A stretch of DNA of 64,000 bases from Verrucomicrobium spinosum DSM 4136 = JCM 18804 (GTDB taxonomy: Bacteria > Verrucomicrobiota > Verrucomicrobiia > Verrucomicrobiales > Verrucomicrobiaceae). Positions 28,654-40,205 of this stretch are shown here, piece after piece (position 1 is the first letter of the stretch; every line of letters starts with the position of its first letter). A program made the translations under genes and the position numbers. A model generated the notes under the pieces. That model ran no database searches and was not told the origin of the DNA. It saw only the letters and a list, made by a program, of their open reading frames with translations. Location of the stretch: assembly GCF_000172155.1 (NCBI RefSeq), contig NZ_ABIZ01000001.1, positions 4,125,105-4,189,104 on the forward strand, written 5' to 3'.

Positions 28654-29247
28654 CTAACTTCTAAGAGGAAAAATCACGCCTGGAGCAATCGCTTGTCTAA
28701 TATCTGGAAAAAATTCTAGAAAATCCTTCTGGAATTCATAGTAATGGGTCTCCAGAACGGCCATGGCCGGGCTGAGGTCAACGGGCCGTCTAAGGCGTTT
28801 GCCCATGCGGTCCAGCACCTGTGCCAGCTCCACGACGTTGCCGTACTGGCTCATCCAGCCGTGATCGCGGATCTGATCGAGCCGTTCGGTTGCCAACGGA
28901 GGCAATGTCTGCCGCCAAGGCTCCACCGAGCGGAAGAACTGGTCCAGGAACTCAGGCAGCTCCACCTGGCAGTAGTGATCCCAGTGCGTGGTCAGAAAGT
29001 GGTCGTAGAAGAGGTCTGCGAAGACCTTTCCGAAACGCCGCAGGGGCGGATCAAACCGTTGCGCGCTCCGGGTGACTGCGGGATGGGCATCGGTGTACGC
29101 ATCGATGAGACGATGCTGATGGACTCCTGCCAGCATCTCCTCCGGCAGCGCGATCAAATCGCGGCCCTGGACCAGATCTGGAAGCAGGTTCCCGATGCGG
29201 AATGCCCCGCCCCGGTCAGACAAGACGAGGTGCGCCAGCCAGTTCAC
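28654..29247 (-). CDS. Acyl carrier protein phosphodiesterase-like protein (AcpH/DUF479)
   Basis: A 197-residue member of the AcpH family. It begins MNWLAHLVLSDRGGAFRIGN, close to the family start, and has LLPDLVQGRDLIALPEEMLAGVHQHRLIDAYTDAHPAV and FGKVFADLFYDHFLTTHWD, which hold the conserved His and Asp residues. AcpH in E. coli removes the 4'-phosphopantetheine of acyl carrier protein; family members may have related roles. The start codon is GTG at 29247, preceded by a run of eight C residues on the coding strand and no Shine-Dalgarno. It lies 70 bp after ribBA and probably follows it in one transcript. Confidence 0.86.
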   Translation of the reverse strand: MNWLAHLVLSDRGGAFRIGNLLPDLVQGRDLIALPEEMLAGVHQHRLIDAYTDAHPAVTRSAQRFDPPLRRFGKVFADLFYDHFLTTHWDHYCQVELPEFLDQFFRSVEPWRQTLPPLATERLDQIRDHGWMSQYGNVVELAQVLDRMGKRLRRPVDLSPAMAVLETHYYEFQKDFLEFFPDIRQAIAPGVIFPLRS

Positions 29248-29317
29248 GGGGGGGGTTCTTTTTTCAAATGCGTCTCAGCGAGCAGCAAAGCTCAGGAGGG
29301 GCGCAAGGTCTCGACCG

Positions 29318-30523
29318 TCAGAGCTTGTGGCCCATCTTGGTCCGCTTGGTTTCCAGGTAGCGGGCGTTGTGCTCGTTGGGCTCCAGCTTGATGGGAATCT
29401 GCTCGACAATGTGGAGCTTGTGACCTTCCAGCCCGACGACTTTTTTCGGATTGTTGGTCATGAGCCGGATTTTGCGCACGCCGAGATCGAAGAGGATCTG
29501 GGCCCCGAGACCGTAGTCGCGCAAATCCATGGCGAAACCGAGTTTCTCATTGGCCTCAACGGTATCGAGCCCCTCCTCCTGTAGCTTGTAGGCGTGGATC
29601 TTGGCCGCGAGCCCGATGCCCCGCCCCTCCTGACGCATGTAGAGGAGGACGCCTCGGCCCTCTTGCTCAATCCGCTTGAGGGCGGTGTGGAGCTGCCCGC
29701 CGCAGTCGCAGCGCCGTGAGCCGAAGACATCGCCCGTAAGGCACTCGCTGTGCACGCGCACGAGCACGGGCTCTCCGTCATCGATCTGGCCCTTCACCAG
29801 TGCCAGATGATTTTCCCCGTCCAGCTTGCTCTTGTAGAGGTGGAGGCTGAAGTCGCCATAGTCGGTGGGCATCTTGATGACCTGTTCCCGTTCGACGAGT
29901 TTTTCACGCTCCTGACGATAGCGAATCAGGCTCTCGATGGTGCAGACTTTCAGGTCGTGCTGACGGCCAAACTCCAGCAACTGCGGGAGCCGGGCCATCG
30001 TGCCATCGTCATTCAGGATCTCGCAGATCACACCGCTGGGCTCGAGTCCGGCCATCCTGGCCAGATCGACGGCGGCCTCTGTGTGGCCAGCCCGGCGGAG
30101 CACTCCGCCGTTCTTGGCAATGAGGGGAAACACATGACCAGGCTGCACGAGGTCGGAATCCTTGCTCTTGAGATTGGCCAGCACGGAAATGGTGTGAGCC
30201 CGGTCTTGGGCACTGATGCCGGTGGTCACGCCGTGAGCGGCGTCCACGCTGACCGTGAAGTTGGTGGAGAAGGGATCTTGGTTGCGCTTCACCATGGCGC
30301 TGAGCCCCAGACGCTGGGCGTACTCTTCGGTCACGGGCACGCAGATGAGGCCGCGGCCGTATCTCGCCATGAAGTTCACCGTCTCGGCAGTGGCCAGTTC
30401 CGCAGCACAGATCAGGTCCCCTTCATTCTCGCGGTCGGCGTCGTCCGTGACGATCACCATCTTTCCAGCCCGGATATCGGCAAGTGCAGCTTCAATGGGT
30501 GCGAAAGGAGAGTCATCTGGCAT
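29318..30523 (-). CDS. ribBA: Bifunctional riboflavin biosynthesis protein RibBA
   Basis: A 401-residue fusion of 3,4-dihydroxy-2-butanone 4-phosphate synthase and GTP cyclohydrolase II, the two entry reactions of riboflavin synthesis. DHBP synthase (about 1-205) has [20 protein letters not shown] and [13 protein letters not shown] cyclohydrolase II (about 206-400) has zinc ligands in [17 protein letters not shown] and the motif RQEGRGIGL. The start at ATG 30523 ([17 protein letters not shown]) is well supported; the open frame continues 216 codons further into the acyltransferase gene, but only by chance. There is no FMN riboswitch in the 89-bp leader. It lies downstream of the MBOAT gene on the same strand. 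ribH is at 36252-36752. Confidence 0.97.
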   Translation of the reverse strand: MPDDSPFAPIEAALADIRAGKMVIVTDDADRENEGDLICAAELATAETVNFMARYGRGLICVPVTEEYAQRLGLSAMVKRNQDPFSTNFTVSVDAAHGVTTGISAQDRAHTISVLANLKSKDSDLVQPGHVFPLIAKNGGVLRRAGHTEAAVDLARMAGLEPSGVICEILNDDGTMARLPQLLEFGRQHDLKVCTIESLIRYRQEREKLVEREQVIKMPTDYGDFSLHLYKSKLDGENHLALVKGQIDDGEPVLVRVHSECLTGDVFGSRRCDCGGQLHTALKRIEQEGRGVLLYMRQEGRGIGLAAKIHAYKLQEEGLDTVEANEKLGFAMDLRDYGLGAQILFDLGVRKIRLMTNNPKKVVGLEGHKLHIVEQIPIKLEPNEHNARYLETKRTKMGHKL

Positions 30524-30612
30524 GGGACGGAGACGTTCAATTGGTCTGTTGCAGGGTTCAAGTACTTCTTCGCCTGTGACCTGCCTTTCGTTGCAACAAA
30601 CTGAGGCCTCAC

Positions 30613-32154
30613 TCAGAACTGGAAATAGAGGAACTCGCTGGATTTTACCATGCGTAGAAGGCTGATGGCCAGCCCGGCAGAGATGAGCAGCGACCAGACA
30701 AGCGAGGGGCGCCAGAGGAGCCGCTGCGGCCATGAGTGACTGGTCGGCTCCACCTGGCGCATGATTTCCTGGCTGTTGGGCAGGCACCTCACTACCGCCA
30801 GCAGAGCAGCCAGACAAAGCCACTGGCTGAGACCCCGGAAGACGAGCCAGGGGCTGTCTGCGTGTGACCGCACGGGCAGCCAGCCCAGCCCCAGCCGATG
30901 CAGCAACCCGACGTAGGACAGCGGGAGTTCCACCCCGTTCATGCCGATCATGGCCTTGAAGATCTCCCAGGCGCGGGTGAGAGAGTCGGACCGAAACACC
31001 ACCCAGGTGGCGATGATGAAGGCGAAGGTGGCCACCCAGCCCGCCTCCCGCTGCCACCAGGATGGGGGCGGCGGGAGGCCCCCTGCCCCGTCCGAGGATC
31101 GGCGGGAACCCCAAAGATGGGCGACAACGAGGGCGCACCCATGCAGGCCACCCCAGACGATGAAACTCCATCCCGCCCCGTGCCAGAAGCCACCGATCAG
31201 CATGGTGAGCATAAGGTTGGTGTACCGACGGGTCGGCCCCAGACGGTTGCCACCCAAGGGGATGTAAACATAGTCTCTGAGCAACTGGGACAAGGTCATG
31301 TGCCAGCGACGCCAGAATTCCACGATGGAGGTCGCTTTGTAGGGAGAGTTGAAGTTAAAGGGTATCCTGAGCCCGAACATCCAGCCCAGTCCGATGGCCA
31401 TGTCTGAGTAACCGGAGAAATCAAAGTAAAGCTGGAAGGTGTAGGCCAGGGCGGCCGTCCAGGCATCCAAGAACGTCAAAGGAGTGCCTGGCGCGGCATC
31501 GAACACTCCCCCCACCCATTGCCCTACGCCATCTGCGATGCCCACCTTCTTGAAGAGGCCGACAACGAACCAAGTCAGCCCCAGTGAAAGCTCCGCGCTG
31601 CGCAGCCCCTGCATGGGGTGCTGGTCGAACTGGGCAAGGAACTTGCGGGGATGCAGAATGGGACCCGCGATGAGATGCGGGAAAAAGGAAACCACGAGCG
31701 CGAAGTTGCCCGGGCGCCGCTCTGCGGGAAAGCCACGGTACACATCCACAGCGAAGGCCACGAGCTGAAACGTGAAGAAGGATACCCCCAGAGGCAGCGC
31801 TGCGGGCACGTGAAACATCTCCAGTGACCGCGGGAGCGGCAGGTTCTCCAGGATAAAGCCAGCATACTTGTACCAGCCCAGGACCAGCAGGTTCGCGGTC
31901 ACAGCAGAGACCAGCCACCACTTCCGGGCCGGACCTCGGTCGGAGGAGATGCCGCGGCACAGGAAGTAGTTACCCAGAACCACTGTGCCCAGCAGCAGGA
32001 CATGCGGAGCATACCAGCAGGAGTAGAAGACCAATGAGCAGAGGAGGAGCCAGTGCAGGGCGGCCTGGCGGCTCAGGTGGCGGCAGGCCAGATGCCAGCC
32101 CACCAGGGTCACCGGGAGGAAGATGAGAAGGAACTGGAATGAGTTGAAGAGCAT
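30613..32154 (-). CDS. MBOAT-family membrane O-acyltransferase (AlgI-like)
   Basis: A 513-residue polytopic protein with about ten membrane segments. It has the AlgI-like blocks [20 protein letters not shown] (about 243-262), [25 protein letters not shown] and the active-site region [11 protein letters not shown] with WGGLHG (H325 and H338). AlgI-type enzymes transfer acetyl groups across the membrane onto exopolysaccharide or peptidoglycan. The preceding gene, 58 bp upstream, encodes an anchored protein with a GSSR motif, as in AlgJ/AlgX partners that finish the transfer. There is no polymer synthase in the window, so the target (exopolysaccharide, LPS or a cell-wall polymer) is unknown. ribBA follows 89 bp downstream. 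Confidence 0.92.
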   Translation of the reverse strand: MLFNSFQFLLIFLPVTLVGWHLACRHLSRQAALHWLLLCSLVFYSCWYAPHVLLLGTVVLGNYFLCRGISSDRGPARKWWLVSAVTANLLVLGWYKYAGFILENLPLPRSLEMFHVPAALPLGVSFFTFQLVAFAVDVYRGFPAERRPGNFALVVSFFPHLIAGPILHPRKFLAQFDQHPMQGLRSAELSLGLTWFVVGLFKKVGIADGVGQWVGGVFDAAPGTPLTFLDAWTAALAYTFQLYFDFSGYSDMAIGLGWMFGLRIPFNFNSPYKATSIVEFWRRWHMTLSQLLRDYVYIPLGGNRLGPTRRYTNLMLTMLIGGFWHGAGWSFIVWGGLHGCALVVAHLWGSRRSSDGAGGLPPPPSWWQREAGWVATFAFIIATWVVFRSDSLTRAWEIFKAMIGMNGVELPLSYVGLLHRLGLGWLPVRSHADSPWLVFRGLSQWLCLAALLAVVRCLPNSQEIMRQVEPTSHSWPQRLLWRPSLVWSLLISAGLAISLLRMVKSSEFLYFQF

Positions 32155-32212
32155 GAGTCCGGGCAGCCTGCCGGGTGGGCGTCAGATCCGAGCGGAAAAA
32201 CCATCTGGGAGG

Positions 32213-33457
32213 TCATCTGGGCACCTCACTCCAGCGCTGCCGGAGACGATCGAGATGGCCGGGCAGCATGGCAAAATCCAGCCGCACCCCGTGGGCGGGA
32301 TCAGGCCCCACAGGATCCAGCAGGACGCGGTCCATAATGCGGTCCCCCAGCCTCTGGGTGAAGTGGGAGCACTCCAGGTAGAGCGGTAGCGTGTTGCCAG
32401 CGCGGCTCTTCATCTCCTCCAGCAACATCGCAGGCGACATGCCAGCGGCTTCCGCAAGCGCGAAGTCCCAGATGACGGGCATAGGACGCCCAAGTCTCCG
32501 CGCTCCTTCTTGCGCCTGCTGGAGCAGTTCAGACCTCCAGGCCAGCACCGTGTCCATGTTCTCTTCCTCAACGCAACGTTGCCACAGCAGGTCATGCGCT
32601 GGGGAGATCACATAGGCGACCTCCACCTCATGCTGCGCGGCCAGATCAAAGATGTGCTGTAGATGCTCCCACTGACGTCCAATGCTGAGACGGCCCGAGA
32701 ACGGGATGAGCCCCTGGCAGAAGCCAGCCTCCCAACTCCAGCGCGGGTTGTCGCGGTGTCTTTCGTGCAAGCGCTGCCAGCAATCCAGATTGTCGAGCTG
32801 ACCATCGGGCAACTGGAGATTGTCGCATCCGTTGGTGAACAGCGTCTTGAATCCCGTGGAGGTGACCGGCCATGACAGCAGAGCCAGATGAAGACGCGCC
32901 GCCTCCTGGGATTGGCGGGATCCGTCTTTGAAGTGGTCCAGCCACCGGTCGCGCACCGTAGCAGGCTGGCCCCCGGGTGACGTTTCCTGGCTCGCGTAGT
33001 CCAGCAGGATGAGGGCGTTCTTGACGGGAGCGACAGCCACGGCGTGCTCAAAGTGCCTGGCCAGCAGCTCCAGCGAGGCCCCGGCGACACCGAAATTGTA
33101 CACCGGGGGCCGGGTCCAGCCCGGATGTTGCGGGGAGAGTCCAATGTCCGCCCGGGAGGAACCAAGGATGACCGTCTGCGGCTGCTGGCGGATGACCGCA
33201 CAGGCTTTGACGAAGCGCTCCTGGCTGTGGAGAAAAGGTTGCCGGTCATTGATGCCCTTCAGTACAGGGGGCGCAAAGACGTTGTAGGGGTTCATCACCC
33301 AGTTGAAGGCAGCAGTCACCGCCAGCCCGAGGAAAGTCGTACCCACCAGGCAGAGGAGGTATTTCCGCGTGGAGAACAGACGCTCGCGGACCCGCGGCAA
33401 GGGCTGCCGCGAGGGCCTCTCCAGCGCTCGCTCCGGGTGGGACATCAACTGCTGCAT
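32213..33457 (-). CDS. Membrane-anchored protein partner of the O-acyltransferase (SGNH-like)
   Basis: About 414 residues. The start at ATG 33457 is preferred to the one at 33496 because GAGG stands 8 nt ahead of it. A single membrane helix (YLLCLVGTTFLGLAVTAAFNW) near the N-terminus anchors a periplasmic domain. VILGSSRADIGLSP near 100 resembles the GxSR/GDS nucleophile block of SGNH-like acyl-transfer proteins. Later, ALILLDYAS and YVISPAHDLLWQRC look like further strand-loop elements, and LYLECSHFT...GDRIMDRVL could hold the catalytic His (H in CSHFT or later). It lies 58 bp upstream of the MBOAT gene, which fits a two-gene acetylation unit. The family is inferred; catalytic residues need confirmation. 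Confidence 0.72.
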   Translation of the reverse strand: MQQLMSHPERALERPSRQPLPRVRERLFSTRKYLLCLVGTTFLGLAVTAAFNWVMNPYNVFAPPVLKGINDRQPFLHSQERFVKACAVIRQQPQTVILGSSRADIGLSPQHPGWTRPPVYNFGVAGASLELLARHFEHAVAVAPVKNALILLDYASQETSPGGQPATVRDRWLDHFKDGSRQSQEAARLHLALLSWPVTSTGFKTLFTNGCDNLQLPDGQLDNLDCWQRLHERHRDNPRWSWEAGFCQGLIPFSGRLSIGRQWEHLQHIFDLAAQHEVEVAYVISPAHDLLWQRCVEEENMDTVLAWRSELLQQAQEGARRLGRPMPVIWDFALAEAAGMSPAMLLEEMKSRAGNTLPLYLECSHFTQRLGDRIMDRVLLDPVGPDPAHGVRLDFAMLPGHLDRLRQRWSEVPR

Positions 33458-33627
33458 GGCGCAAACCTCGACTCCAGCTTGGAGGAAGTTTTGCATGCAT
33501 CAAGATCTATTTATCAAGATGCATTACCCTGCCTTTTTTAAGGTCGCCTCAGAAAAATGCCCCCGACCCTGAACGACACACGGGAAATCTCAATTAGCGC
33601 CTCTTCTTGAGATCTTCGGGATCAAAA

Positions 33628-33662
33628 GAAGACAAGGCGGTTGGGGCATACCCAACCGCCTT
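33628..33662 (-). terminator. Rho-independent terminator of the Lrp-like gene
   Basis: Perfect 12-bp stem: plus arms 33634-33645 (AAGGCGGTTGGG) and 33651-33662 (CCCAACCGCCTT), 5-nt loop. On the minus strand it is followed by TTGTCTTCTTTT. It lies about 30 bp downstream of the stop at 33690. Confidence 0.88.
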
Positions 33663-33689
33663 GAAGCCATTCTGCGCACTCTGATGCGG

Positions 33690-34814
33690 TCAGATGATGT
33701 TCGACTGGCCACGATACTTCTCGTGCCATTCGGCGTACACCTTGGGGGAGATCTCGGAGGGCTTGATCTCACTGCGACCGCCCCAGAAGACGTTCGTGTA
33801 CAGCACGGGGATGCCGATGCTCTCCAGATGGCGGTCAATCGCAGCCTTGTGCTCCAGCACACGCGCTTTGTCCGTGCCATGGACCACGCCCATGATGTTG
33901 GCATTGCCGAAGCGGGGCCCGCCTTCACGCCAGTAGGCATGCGTCATGATGTGGTGACGGCCCACCTCGCTGCCCGCACGCTGCTGCATGCCCTCAGGCA
34001 CACGCCAGTGGAAGAGCGCGTTAAACTTGGTCACCCGCACACCTGTTTGGGAGGGCTTCACGTGCTCCAGGAAGGTGGAGAACCGGCCCAGGATGCCCTT
34101 GCGGTCAAAGCCCTCCGCCACTTCGCAGAAGCGGTCCATGCTCACACCCGCCTCTGCCGCACGAGCCAGCCAGGGCTCGGCAACGATTTCGTCCGGCGTG
34201 AGGTCGCGCTTCATGGCCACGAGGACGTCCCATTCCTCCTGGTCCAGCTCCACAATGTCTGGCGTGATCATTTCTGCGGGTTCATCGGACTTGTCGCCGA
34301 TCTCCATCGTCTTGCGGCGCACGTGGCCCACTCCGAGGGCGAAGATGCCCCTGGGCTGCATGATGATGTACTCCTCCGCACCCAGCAGGCGCTTCAGGGC
34401 ATCGGCATGCTCGGAGATCTCCTTCCCCTGCGGGACCTTGATGGTGGTCCAGAGCTTGAAGTCGGAGCCGCTCACCTCACGGTCGGTGGAGCGGAGCACG
34501 ACGTGACCGCTGAAGGGGTCTTCCTTGACCATGAAGTCGAAGGCGGCGTCGATCTTGTCACCGGGGATCTTCCAAGCCACCAGGCCGCCATCTGCCAGCT
34601 TGTTGGCCAGCAGGGTCTGACGCACACGGCGAATCACGCCCGCACGCAGCATGCCCTGAATGCGCTCCAGCACCGTCTCCAAAGGCAGCCCGGAACGCTC
34701 GGCCACAAAGTGGAATGGATGCCGGTGAAAGCCTTTGATCTGGTCCTCAGAGACCTCGAGTATCTTCGCGTTGATCGAATCGGTGTGCTCAGTGGGAAGA
34801 GGTTCGGCAATCAT
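33690..34814 (-). CDS. Duplicated Lrp/AsnC-like protein, AhbA/AhbB (siroheme decarboxylase) type
   Basis: 374 residues made of two similar halves, each a winged-helix-like segment followed by an Lrp-type sensor fold. The first half has HFVAERSGLPLETVLERIQG and GVIRRVRQTLLANKL. The second half has FNALFHWRVPEGMQQRAGSE, VGRHHIMTHAYWREGG, NANIMGVVHGTDK and LYTNVFWGGR. This pattern, with two domains in tandem and a conserved His/Tyr/Arg cluster, resembles the AhbA-AhbB heterodimer that decarboxylates siroheme in the alternative haem pathway, here as one chain. Lrp-family transcription factors have the same fold, so a regulator is the other reading. Function is therefore uncertain. A strong terminator follows. 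ftsY lies 123 bp upstream. Confidence 0.72.
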   Translation of the reverse strand: MIAEPLPTEHTDSINAKILEVSEDQIKGFHRHPFHFVAERSGLPLETVLERIQGMLRAGVIRRVRQTLLANKLADGGLVAWKIPGDKIDAAFDFMVKEDPFSGHVVLRSTDREVSGSDFKLWTTIKVPQGKEISEHADALKRLLGAEEYIIMQPRGIFALGVGHVRRKTMEIGDKSDEPAEMITPDIVELDQEEWDVLVAMKRDLTPDEIVAEPWLARAAEAGVSMDRFCEVAEGFDRKGILGRFSTFLEHVKPSQTGVRVTKFNALFHWRVPEGMQQRAGSEVGRHHIMTHAYWREGGPRFGNANIMGVVHGTDKARVLEHKAAIDRHLESIGIPVLYTNVFWGGRSEIKPSEISPKVYAEWHEKYRGQSNII

Positions 34815-34937
34815 GAAAGTCGTGCGTGGGGTGAGAGGCGGCAGAACTATAAGTACGTCGGTTCAGAGGCGTTTCTGGACAATTGAGGGCAAAGACCGGG
34901 CGGAAATTGCGCTCCCCTGCCCTGCTGCAGTCGCCAT

Positions 34938-35783
34938 TTAGAGCATCTGGTCCAGGAAAGTCTCGGGCACAAAGGCCTCGAAATCTTCCATGTGCTCACC
35001 CGTACCGACGAATCGGGCCGGGATGCCCAGCTCCTGCTGGATGGCGACGAGCACGCCGCCCTTCCCGCTGCCATCGAGCTTGGTGACAATCACTCCCGTG
35101 AGCGGGACGGTCTTGTTGAACTCCTTGGCCTGCTGGAGGGCGTTTCCTCCCGTAGTGGCATCGACCACCAGGAGCACTTCATGGGGCGCGGTGGGGTCTT
35201 TCTTGCCCAGGGTGCGTTGCACCTTGCGCAGTTCCTCCATGAGATTGTGCCGGGTGTGGAGACGTCCGGCGGTATCGCAGATGAGGAAGTCCGCCTTGCG
35301 GGCGATGGCGGAGCTGTACGCGTCGAAACACACGGCGCTGGGATCCCCGTTCGGAGGTCCCTTGATGATGGGCACGTCCACGCGCTTGGCCCAGACTTCG
35401 AGCTGCTCCACCGCAGCGGCGCGGAAGGTGTCGGCCGCCGCCAGCACGAGGCTGTGCCCCTGCTTCTTGAGCAGATTGGCGAGCTTGGCCGTGGAGGTGG
35501 TCTTGCCCGTGCCATTCACACCGACGATGAGCAGGACCTTGGGCTTGTCGCCAAAGGGTTTCACCGGGGCGACGGTCTCCGGCAGGATCCTGCGGATGTG
35601 CTTCTTCGTGACCTCGACTATGTCCTGGTCATGAAGCTTGCGAGCCTGATCCTTCAGGTCGTCCACGATCTGCATGGAGAGCTTGGCCCCGAGATCTCCG
35701 GCGATGAGCTGAGCCTCAAGGTCATCCCAGTCAATGTCCGCCTTGGTGAAGCGCTGGATGAGTTTTTTAAAGAATCCGGCCAC
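34938..35783 (-). CDS. ftsY: Signal recognition particle receptor FtsY
   Basis: A 281-residue SRP-type GTPase. It has the helical N domain (about 1-75) and the G domain with GVNGTGKTTSTAKLA (G1), DTFRAAAVEQL, DTAGRLHT (G3), TKLDGSGKGG (G4) and GTGEHMEDFEAF at the C-terminus. It docks ribosome-SRP complexes at the membrane. The acidic A domain of E. coli FtsY is absent, as in many phyla. The start is GTG at 35783, 25 bp after nusB, so it is in the ribH-nusB-ftsY operon. The last residues are FVPETFLDQML. Confidence 0.97.
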   Translation of the reverse strand: MAGFFKKLIQRFTKADIDWDDLEAQLIAGDLGAKLSMQIVDDLKDQARKLHDQDIVEVTKKHIRRILPETVAPVKPFGDKPKVLLIVGVNGTGKTTSTAKLANLLKKQGHSLVLAAADTFRAAAVEQLEVWAKRVDVPIIKGPPNGDPSAVCFDAYSSAIARKADFLICDTAGRLHTRHNLMEELRKVQRTLGKKDPTAPHEVLLVVDATTGGNALQQAKEFNKTVPLTGVIVTKLDGSGKGGVLVAIQQELGIPARFVGTGEHMEDFEAFVPETFLDQML

Positions 35784-35808
35784 GGAGCGGGTAGGAGGAA
35801 AAGGGGGA

Positions 35809-36246
35809 TTACGGTTGGGGGGCGGAGGGGGCCTGACGCCCGGGGATCCGCTTGGCGATCTTGTCCAGCACGCCGTTCACAAAGGCGCGGGTCTGGGTAT
35901 CGCCGAAGACCTTGGAGATCTCCACTGCCTCATTGATCACGACCGGTACGGGTACCTCGGTGTGGAGCATTTCATAAACCGCAAGGCGGAGAATGTTGCG
36001 ATCCACCACCCCGAGACGCTCAAAGCGGAAGTTTTCCAGCGTGGCGGCGATGCAGTCATCGATCTGCACCTGGTGGGTCTTGATGCCCGTCACCAGAGAC
36101 TCGGCGTGAGCCCGGATGTCCTGGGTAGCGCTGTGCAGCGTCCAGAACGCCGCACGGTCCGTGTCTTCCACCTTGCCATGCACATCGTGCGCAAAAAGGA
36201 ACTGCATTGCCGCCTGGCGGCCTTCGCGTCGTTTACCGATGGCCAT
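35809..36246 (-). CDS. nusB: Transcription antitermination factor NusB
   Basis: A 145-residue all-helical NusB. The Arg-rich N-terminus MAIGKRREGRQAAMQFLFAHD is the family start, and RNILRLAVYEMLH then PVPVVINEAVEISKVFGD...FVNGVLDKIAKR is the conserved C-terminal half. It binds boxA RNA with NusE (S10) during rRNA antitermination. It starts 5 bp after ribH, a common order (ribH-nusB), and is followed 25 bp later by ftsY. The last residues, IPGRQAPSAPQP, form a short Pro-rich tail beyond the fold. Confidence 0.96.
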   Translation of the reverse strand: MAIGKRREGRQAAMQFLFAHDVHGKVEDTDRAAFWTLHSATQDIRAHAESLVTGIKTHQVQIDDCIAATLENFRFERLGVVDRNILRLAVYEMLHTEVPVPVVINEAVEISKVFGDTQTRAFVNGVLDKIAKRIPGRQAPSAPQP

Positions 36247-36251
36247 GAGCG

Positions 36252-36752
36252 TTATTTGGAGGACTGGGAAAAGGGAAAGGTGAGGCGGAGTTTTTCAAAG
36301 AGCTGGACCATGTTCACGGCCACGCGACCGGCTTCGGTGCCGCGGTTCAGGCGATCACCAAAGCAGCGCACCTGGGCCTGCTCCTCGTTGTCGAGCAGCA
36401 GCACCTCATGCACGATGGGGGTGCAATGCGCCACGGCCATGCGCTGGAGGGCATCCGTCACGGAGGCACCGACGAGGTCGCCGTGCTCCGTCTCGCCGCG
36501 CAGGATCACGCCCAGGGCGATGACCGCGTCCGGCTCGGTGTTGCGCAGCACAAACTCAGCGCAGACCGGGATTTCAAAGGCGCCCGGCACGCGGTAGGTC
36601 ATGACCTGGGCCTGGGGCAGGAGTTCGTCGAGCTCCTCGCGCACCGAATCAAGGAGGGCCTGGACGTAAGTCTCGTTGTAGAGGCTGGCCACGATGGCAA
36701 TGTTCGCCCGGCTGGTCGAAACCTGGGGGCGTGAGGGTGCGTCTTGGGACAT
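36252..36752 (-). CDS. ribH: 6,7-dimethyl-8-ribityllumazine synthase RibH
   Basis: A 166-residue lumazine synthase, which condenses the pyrimidine diamine with dihydroxybutanone phosphate in the penultimate step of riboflavin synthesis and assembles into an icosahedral or pentameric shell. Core motifs: IVASLYNETYVQALLDS, YRVPGAFEIPVCAEF, VIALGVILRGETEHGDLVG (catalytic His) and GASVTDALQRMAVAHCTPIVHEVLLL. It heads the ribH-nusB-ftsY operon. ribBA, the start of the pathway, lies 6 kb away on the same strand. ribD and ribE are not in this window. Confidence 0.96.
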   Translation of the reverse strand: MSQDAPSRPQVSTSRANIAIVASLYNETYVQALLDSVREELDELLPQAQVMTYRVPGAFEIPVCAEFVLRNTEPDAVIALGVILRGETEHGDLVGASVTDALQRMAVAHCTPIVHEVLLLDNEEQAQVRCFGDRLNRGTEAGRVAVNMVQLFEKLRLTFPFSQSSK

Positions 36753-36813
36753 GGGGCGGGAGATTTAATGTCGGATCAGCAAAGATTCAACAAATTGTAT
36801 GCTCCCAACGCTC

Positions 36814-37533
36814 TCAGGGTGACATGGCCCCGGTTTCTGCGAGCAAAACCTGGAACTTCAGGCCGCGCATGGGGGCACCGCAGTTGTGAAAACGCACGCC
36901 CTGGTACAGGTAATCCTGCAAGGCGAGATGGGTGTGCCCAAAGTAAACCGCCTCTGTGCCGCTCTCCGGCCCCTGCCCTACCTCCCCGAGGTACCCCAGC
37001 AGCCTGCGCGCCACCAACCGTTTTGGGAAAATGAGATTGGCCCCAGCGCGATGGAGACGCAGGCGGATGGCCCCGTGATAGAGGAGATTCATGGCCCGCC
37101 CCCGGGCACGATGGTGGGCGGTCCGGCTGCGGGAGCGAATGAGCCGGGCCTCCGTGCAACGGGGATTGGCGGAATCGCCATGGAGAAAAACCGTGTTGGC
37201 AACCCGGAAGAGGTAGGTTTCCACGATCAGTTGCGGGGACTCGCCGGACAAGACCTCCAGCCACTCCCGCAGGGCGGGATGATCATCGTGATTCCCCAGC
37301 AGCATGACGAATGTGTGGGCCGGGTGCATGCGCATCAGCGCCTGGAGCCACTGGCTTGCCGCCTCTGCGGTGGCCGCGGCCGAGCCGTGCGTGGACCACT
37401 TGAAATCAAAGACATCGCCCCCCAAGACTACCAGGGAACTTTCGCGTATGCGCTCATGCAGCAGGGGCATCCATTGTCCGGCGAGGCTGCGCTGGGAGAA
37501 GAGGTGAAGGTCGGAGACAAAGCAAATCTTCAT
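36814..37533 (-). CDS. UDP-2,3-diacylglucosamine diphosphatase-like metallophosphoesterase (LpxH/YbbF type)
   Basis: A 239-residue calcineurin-fold phosphoesterase. Start at ATG 37533 (MKICFVSDLHLFSQ). Metal-binding blocks are SDLHL, GGDVFDF, GNHDDHP, and FLHGDSANPR plus YFGHTHLAL. The overall shape, including RGRAMNLLYHGAIRLRLHR before the last block, resembles LpxH, which cleaves UDP-diacylglucosamine to lipid X in lipid A synthesis. The family is large, so LpxH identity is likely but not proven. The gene starts 282 bp after the end of a small ORF of opposite strand. It precedes ribH by 62 bp but is probably transcribed from its own promoter. Confidence 0.85.
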   Translation of the reverse strand: MKICFVSDLHLFSQRSLAGQWMPLLHERIRESSLVVLGGDVFDFKWSTHGSAAATAEAASQWLQALMRMHPAHTFVMLLGNHDDHPALREWLEVLSGESPQLIVETYLFRVANTVFLHGDSANPRCTEARLIRSRSRTAHHRARGRAMNLLYHGAIRLRLHRAGANLIFPKRLVARRLLGYLGEVGQGPESGTEAVYFGHTHLALQDYLYQGVRFHNCGAPMRGLKFQVLLAETGAMSP

Positions 37534-37647
37534 GATTGGGGGCGGACGGCTTGGCGCAGGGTCTGAGTCCCGCCGGAGGTCCCATGCGTTCAATCGTGCG
37601 CAGCCGACAGATGCCACCGATCTCGTGGTGATGCGCGATCCAGCGGC

Positions 37648-37755
37648 ATGAGTTCCATCAACGACAACCAGTCAGAAGACAATCGCGATGACATGTCCGG
37701 GGCCAAGGCCGTGAGCAAAATCAAAGAGCTCGTGGACAAGGCCGAGAAGTATTGA
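37648..37755 (+). CDS. Possible small protein (35 aa)
   Basis: An ATG at 37648 opens 35 codons ending with TGA at 37755. The product MSSINDNQSEDNRDDMSGAK then AVSKIKELVDKAEKY has a hydrophilic N-terminus and an amphipathic helix at the end, typical of a real small protein. It lies divergent from the LpxH-like gene and upstream of the metallopeptidase. No Shine-Dalgarno was seen ahead of it. It is too short for confident calling and no family is known. Confidence 0.35.
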   Translation: MSSINDNQSEDNRDDMSGAKAVSKIKELVDKAEKY

Positions 37756-37871
37756 ACTGGGGCTGAACGGGGTTGCTTGTATGCCCCCCTCCGACCTACA
37801 ATCACCGTTTTCGCCTTCCCTGTCGCGCCAGCCTCTGATGGCGACCGCGCCCCTCTTCCTCCCTATCAAGA

Positions 37872-40195
<2,324 letters not shown>

Positions 40196-40205
40196 CGCTC
40201 TGAAT

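Noticed and set aside
30524..30612. FMN riboswitch before ribBA (also looked for before ribH)
   Set aside because: The leaders are short (89 and about 60 bp) and show none of the conserved RFN-element segments.
30524..31171. N-terminal extension of RibBA (216 codons)
   Set aside because: It runs antisense-frame through the MBOAT gene and has no domain. The ATG at 30523 gives the normal RibBA N-terminus.
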